A DNA stretch of 21,011 bases, from contig DATMSA010000090.1 of the NCBI GenBank assembly GCA_035565675.1, forward strand, positions 1 to 21,011. Direction: 5' to 3'. The position numbers and the translations under genes were made by a program. Below are positions 19,354 through 21,011 of the stretch, one piece after another. A model generated the notes under the pieces. The model saw nothing but the letters and a program-made list of their open reading frames with translations. It was not told the origin of the DNA and did no database searches. Numbering within the stretch: position 1 is the stretch's first letter; each line of letters opens with the position of its first letter. This DNA comes from Capillimicrobium sp035565675 (GTDB lineage: Bacteria > Actinomycetota > Thermoleophilia > Solirubrobacterales > Solirubrobacteraceae).

Positions 19354-20733
19354 ATGCCGCTCCCTGCCCGCGACCAGGCGCCCGCCGCGGACGACGCGAC
19401 GCGGATCGCCGAGACGCTCGCCTCGCTGCCCGGGCGCCGCTGGGTCGAGCGCCGCCGGGTCGTCCTGTTCGCCGCCGCGCTGCTGTTCGCCGCCGTCTTC
19501 GCGCTGCGCATGTCCGGCGGCGACGCCACCGACGGGATCGGGCTGCTGTACGTCATCCCGATCTCGCTCGTCGCGCTCGAGCTCGGCCTCGCCGGCGGCG
19601 CCGCCGCCGCGGTCGTCGCGCTCGCGCTGCTGGCCGTGTGGGCGCTCGCCACCGACGCCGATCTGAACGGCACCGGCGTGTTCACGCGCGCGGTCGCCTA
19701 CGCCGCCGTGGGCCTGATCGCCGGGCGCTTCAGCGACCGCATGCGCCAGGGCCAGGCGCGCCACCGCCAGCTCCTCGACACGGGCCTGGCGCTCTCGCAC
19801 CTCACGCGCGACGGGGACCTCCCGGCGACCGTCGCCAGCGACATCCGCACGCTGCTCGGCGCCCGCGGCGTGCGGATCGAGCTCGACGACGGCCCGCCCG
19901 TCCAGGACGGCGCGCTCGGCGAGGACGCCGAGCATGTGGCGATCACCGCGCGCAAGGGCCGCGTCGGGACCTTGACGGTCGACGCCGGCCGCCGCCTCTC
20001 CGACGAGGACCGCGCCGTGCTGGGGATCGTCGCGGTGCAGGTCGCGATCGCGGCCGACAACCGGCAGGTGCTGGAGCTCGAGCGCGAGCGCGCCGCGATC
20101 CGCGCCGAGCTGGGCGAGACGCGCCGCCGCCTCGACGAGCGCGCCGAGCAGATCCGCCGGCTGATGGTGCGCCACGAGGAGGAGCGCCACGAGGTCGCCG
20201 ACCAGCTCCACGAGGACGCCGCGCAGATGCTCACCGCGGTGCTGCTGGGGCTGCGCGCGATCGAGCGCGAGCTGGGCGCCGACCCCGCGCCCGCGACGCT
20301 GGGCGCGGTGCGCTCCGACGTCGACCAGACGCTGCGCTCGCTGCGCGACCTGGCCGTGAGCCTGCGGCCGCCCAGCCTCTCGCTCGGCCTGCGCGCCGCC
20401 CTCGAGGGGCTGGCCGACGGCGCCCGCGAGCGCGGTGTCGGCGAGGTGACGATCGCCGTCGACGACGCGGCCGGTCTCGCGCCGGACGACGAGGCGATGG
20501 TCTACCGCGTGGTCGAGGACGCGATCGGCGCCATCGGCGCCGCCCGCGCGGTGCGCGTCGCGACCGAGGACGGCGGCGAGCGCCTCACGATCGCCGTCGA
20601 CGACGCGCGCGAGGTCGACCCCGATCGCCTCGCCGTGCTGCACGCGCGCCTGGAGCTGGCCGGCGGCACGCTCGTGCGCGGCGACGCGACGCTGCGCGCG
20701 GTCCTCCCGCTGCGCTCGACGGCGTCCGTCTAG
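19354..20733 (+). CDS. Membrane sensor histidine kinase (HisKA_3 type) with degenerate ATP-binding domain
   Basis: A 459-residue sensor. Hydrophobic segments at about 34-52, 61-77, 79-100 and 110-125 form a membrane domain resembling DUF4118. A GAF-like domain covers about 140-235, a coiled coil 238-280, then the dimerisation/phosphoacceptor helix with His286 in HEVADQLHEDAAQML and the LRPPSLSLGLRAAL connector (337-350). The catalytic domain is unusual: the N-box segment reads VYRVVEDAIGAIGAARA (383-399) with no Asn where HisKA_3 kinases have EALxN, and the DxGxG box reads DDAREVDPD (416-424), without the glycines. ATG 19354 follows GAGGGG directly; a -10-like TGTGAT at 19342-19347 would give a leaderless mRNA. 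No response regulator is in the window. Its stop shares CTAG with the cupin stop. Confidence 0.85.
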   Translation: MPLPARDQAPAADDATRIAETLASLPGRRWVERRRVVLFAAALLFAAVFALRMSGGDATDGIGLLYVIPISLVALELGLAGGAAAAVVALALLAVWALATDADLNGTGVFTRAVAYAAVGLIAGRFSDRMRQGQARHRQLLDTGLALSHLTRDGDLPATVASDIRTLLGARGVRIELDDGPPVQDGALGEDAEHVAITARKGRVGTLTVDAGRRLSDEDRAVLGIVAVQVAIAADNRQVLELERERAAIRAELGETRRRLDERAEQIRRLMVRHEEERHEVADQLHEDAAQMLTAVLLGLRAIERELGADPAPATLGAVRSDVDQTLRSLRDLAVSLRPPSLSLGLRAALEGLADGARERGVGEVTIAVDDAAGLAPDDEAMVYRVVEDAIGAIGAARAVRVATEDGGERLTIAVDDAREVDPDRLAVLHARLELAGGTLVRGDATLRAVLPLRSTASV

Positions 20734-21011
20734 ATCTCCCGCTCGGGCTCGGTCATCTCGCCGCCGGCGTCGCCGGTGTTGACCGTGCCCCGCGGCTCGA
20801 TCAGCAGCACGTGGGTCTCCTCGTCGGCCTTCGGGCAGTGCTCGACGCCGCGGGGGACGACGAACAGCTCGCCGGGACCGAGCACGACGTCGCGGTCGCG
20901 AAGCTGGATCGTCAGCCGCCCGGAGAGCACGAGGAAGAAGTCGTCGGTGTCCTCGTGACGGTGCCACACGAACTCGCCGAGCACCTTCACGACGGCCAGC
21001 TTGTAGTCGTT
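20730..21011 (-). CDS. Small cupin-domain protein (5' end beyond window)
   Basis: The frame is open to the window edge (encoding NDYKLAVVKVLGEF before the visible body), so the N-terminus is missing; the GTG at 20990 is internal, not a start. Ninety-three residues are visible. Cupin motif 1 is WHRHEDTDDFFLVLSG, with Asp at the usual Glu position after HxH; motif 2 is GPGELFVVPRGVEHCP, with its His. The C-terminus EPRGTVNTGDAGGEMTEPEREI is typical of this small metal-binding cupin group, whose substrates are mostly unknown. The stop (20732-20730) overlaps the kinase stop tail to tail. Confidence 0.85.
   Translation of the reverse strand, partial: NDYKLAVVKVLGEFVWHRHEDTDDFFLVLSGRLTIQLRDRDVVLGPGELFVVPRGVEHCPKADEETHVLLIEPRGTVNTGDAGGEMTEPEREI

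Overview
The window is very GC-rich, gene-dense bacterial chromosome with GTG starts, frequent GTGA stop/start overlaps and 3' ends that lack an encoded CCA in all three tRNA genes. Together with the gene families present this points to Actinomycetota, plausibly Thermoleophilia/Solirubrobacterales (inference from style, not from a marker gene). I see no insertion sequence, phage gene, CRISPR array or rRNA. Most genes belong to known families. The interest lies in a few atypical proteins and in unusually legible promoter/operator DNA.

Layout. 1-135 is the 3' end of an unidentified gene. 146-1773: an MFS exporter diverges from an ArsR-type regulator across a palindrome. 1780-3593: an alpha/beta hydrolase diverges from an SDR dehydrogenase across a near-perfect 16-bp operator-like palindrome. 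3594-6001: a small exported protein built of Ala-Asp/His-Arg heptads, followed 40 nt later by a Tat-exported formylglycine sulfatase. 6002-6097: three stem-loops. 6098-8518: xylulose-5-P/fructose-6-P phosphoketolase. 8519-9487: a promoter with four TTTGC/GCAAA half-sites driving a six-helix membrane protein and a winged-helix regulator.

9494-13487 (minus): a secreted TAP-like peptidase, an SQR-like flavoprotein and a beta-lactamase-fold exported protein lacking the SxxK lysine. 13598-14827: exported M23 peptidase, then a terminator shared with tRNA-Arg(ACG) and tRNA-Ser(GCT) on the minus strand. 15226-17054: accB-accC, subunits of acetyl/acyl-CoA carboxylase. 17071-18727: a four-helix membrane protein, tRNA-Ser(TGA), a VapBC-type toxin-antitoxin pair and an orphan 120-aa protein. 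18773-21011: a hemerythrin-like protein, a membrane histidine kinase with an apparently degenerate ATP-binding domain, and a cupin cut off by the window end.

There is no single large pathway here. The supported functional groupings are the regulator/transporter pair, hydrolase/dehydrogenase pair, heptad protein/sulfatase pair, membrane protein/regulator pair, accBC and vapBC. The best candidates for undescribed biology are the heptad protein with its sulfatase neighbour, the degenerate sensor kinase, and the multi-half-site autoregulated membrane operon.
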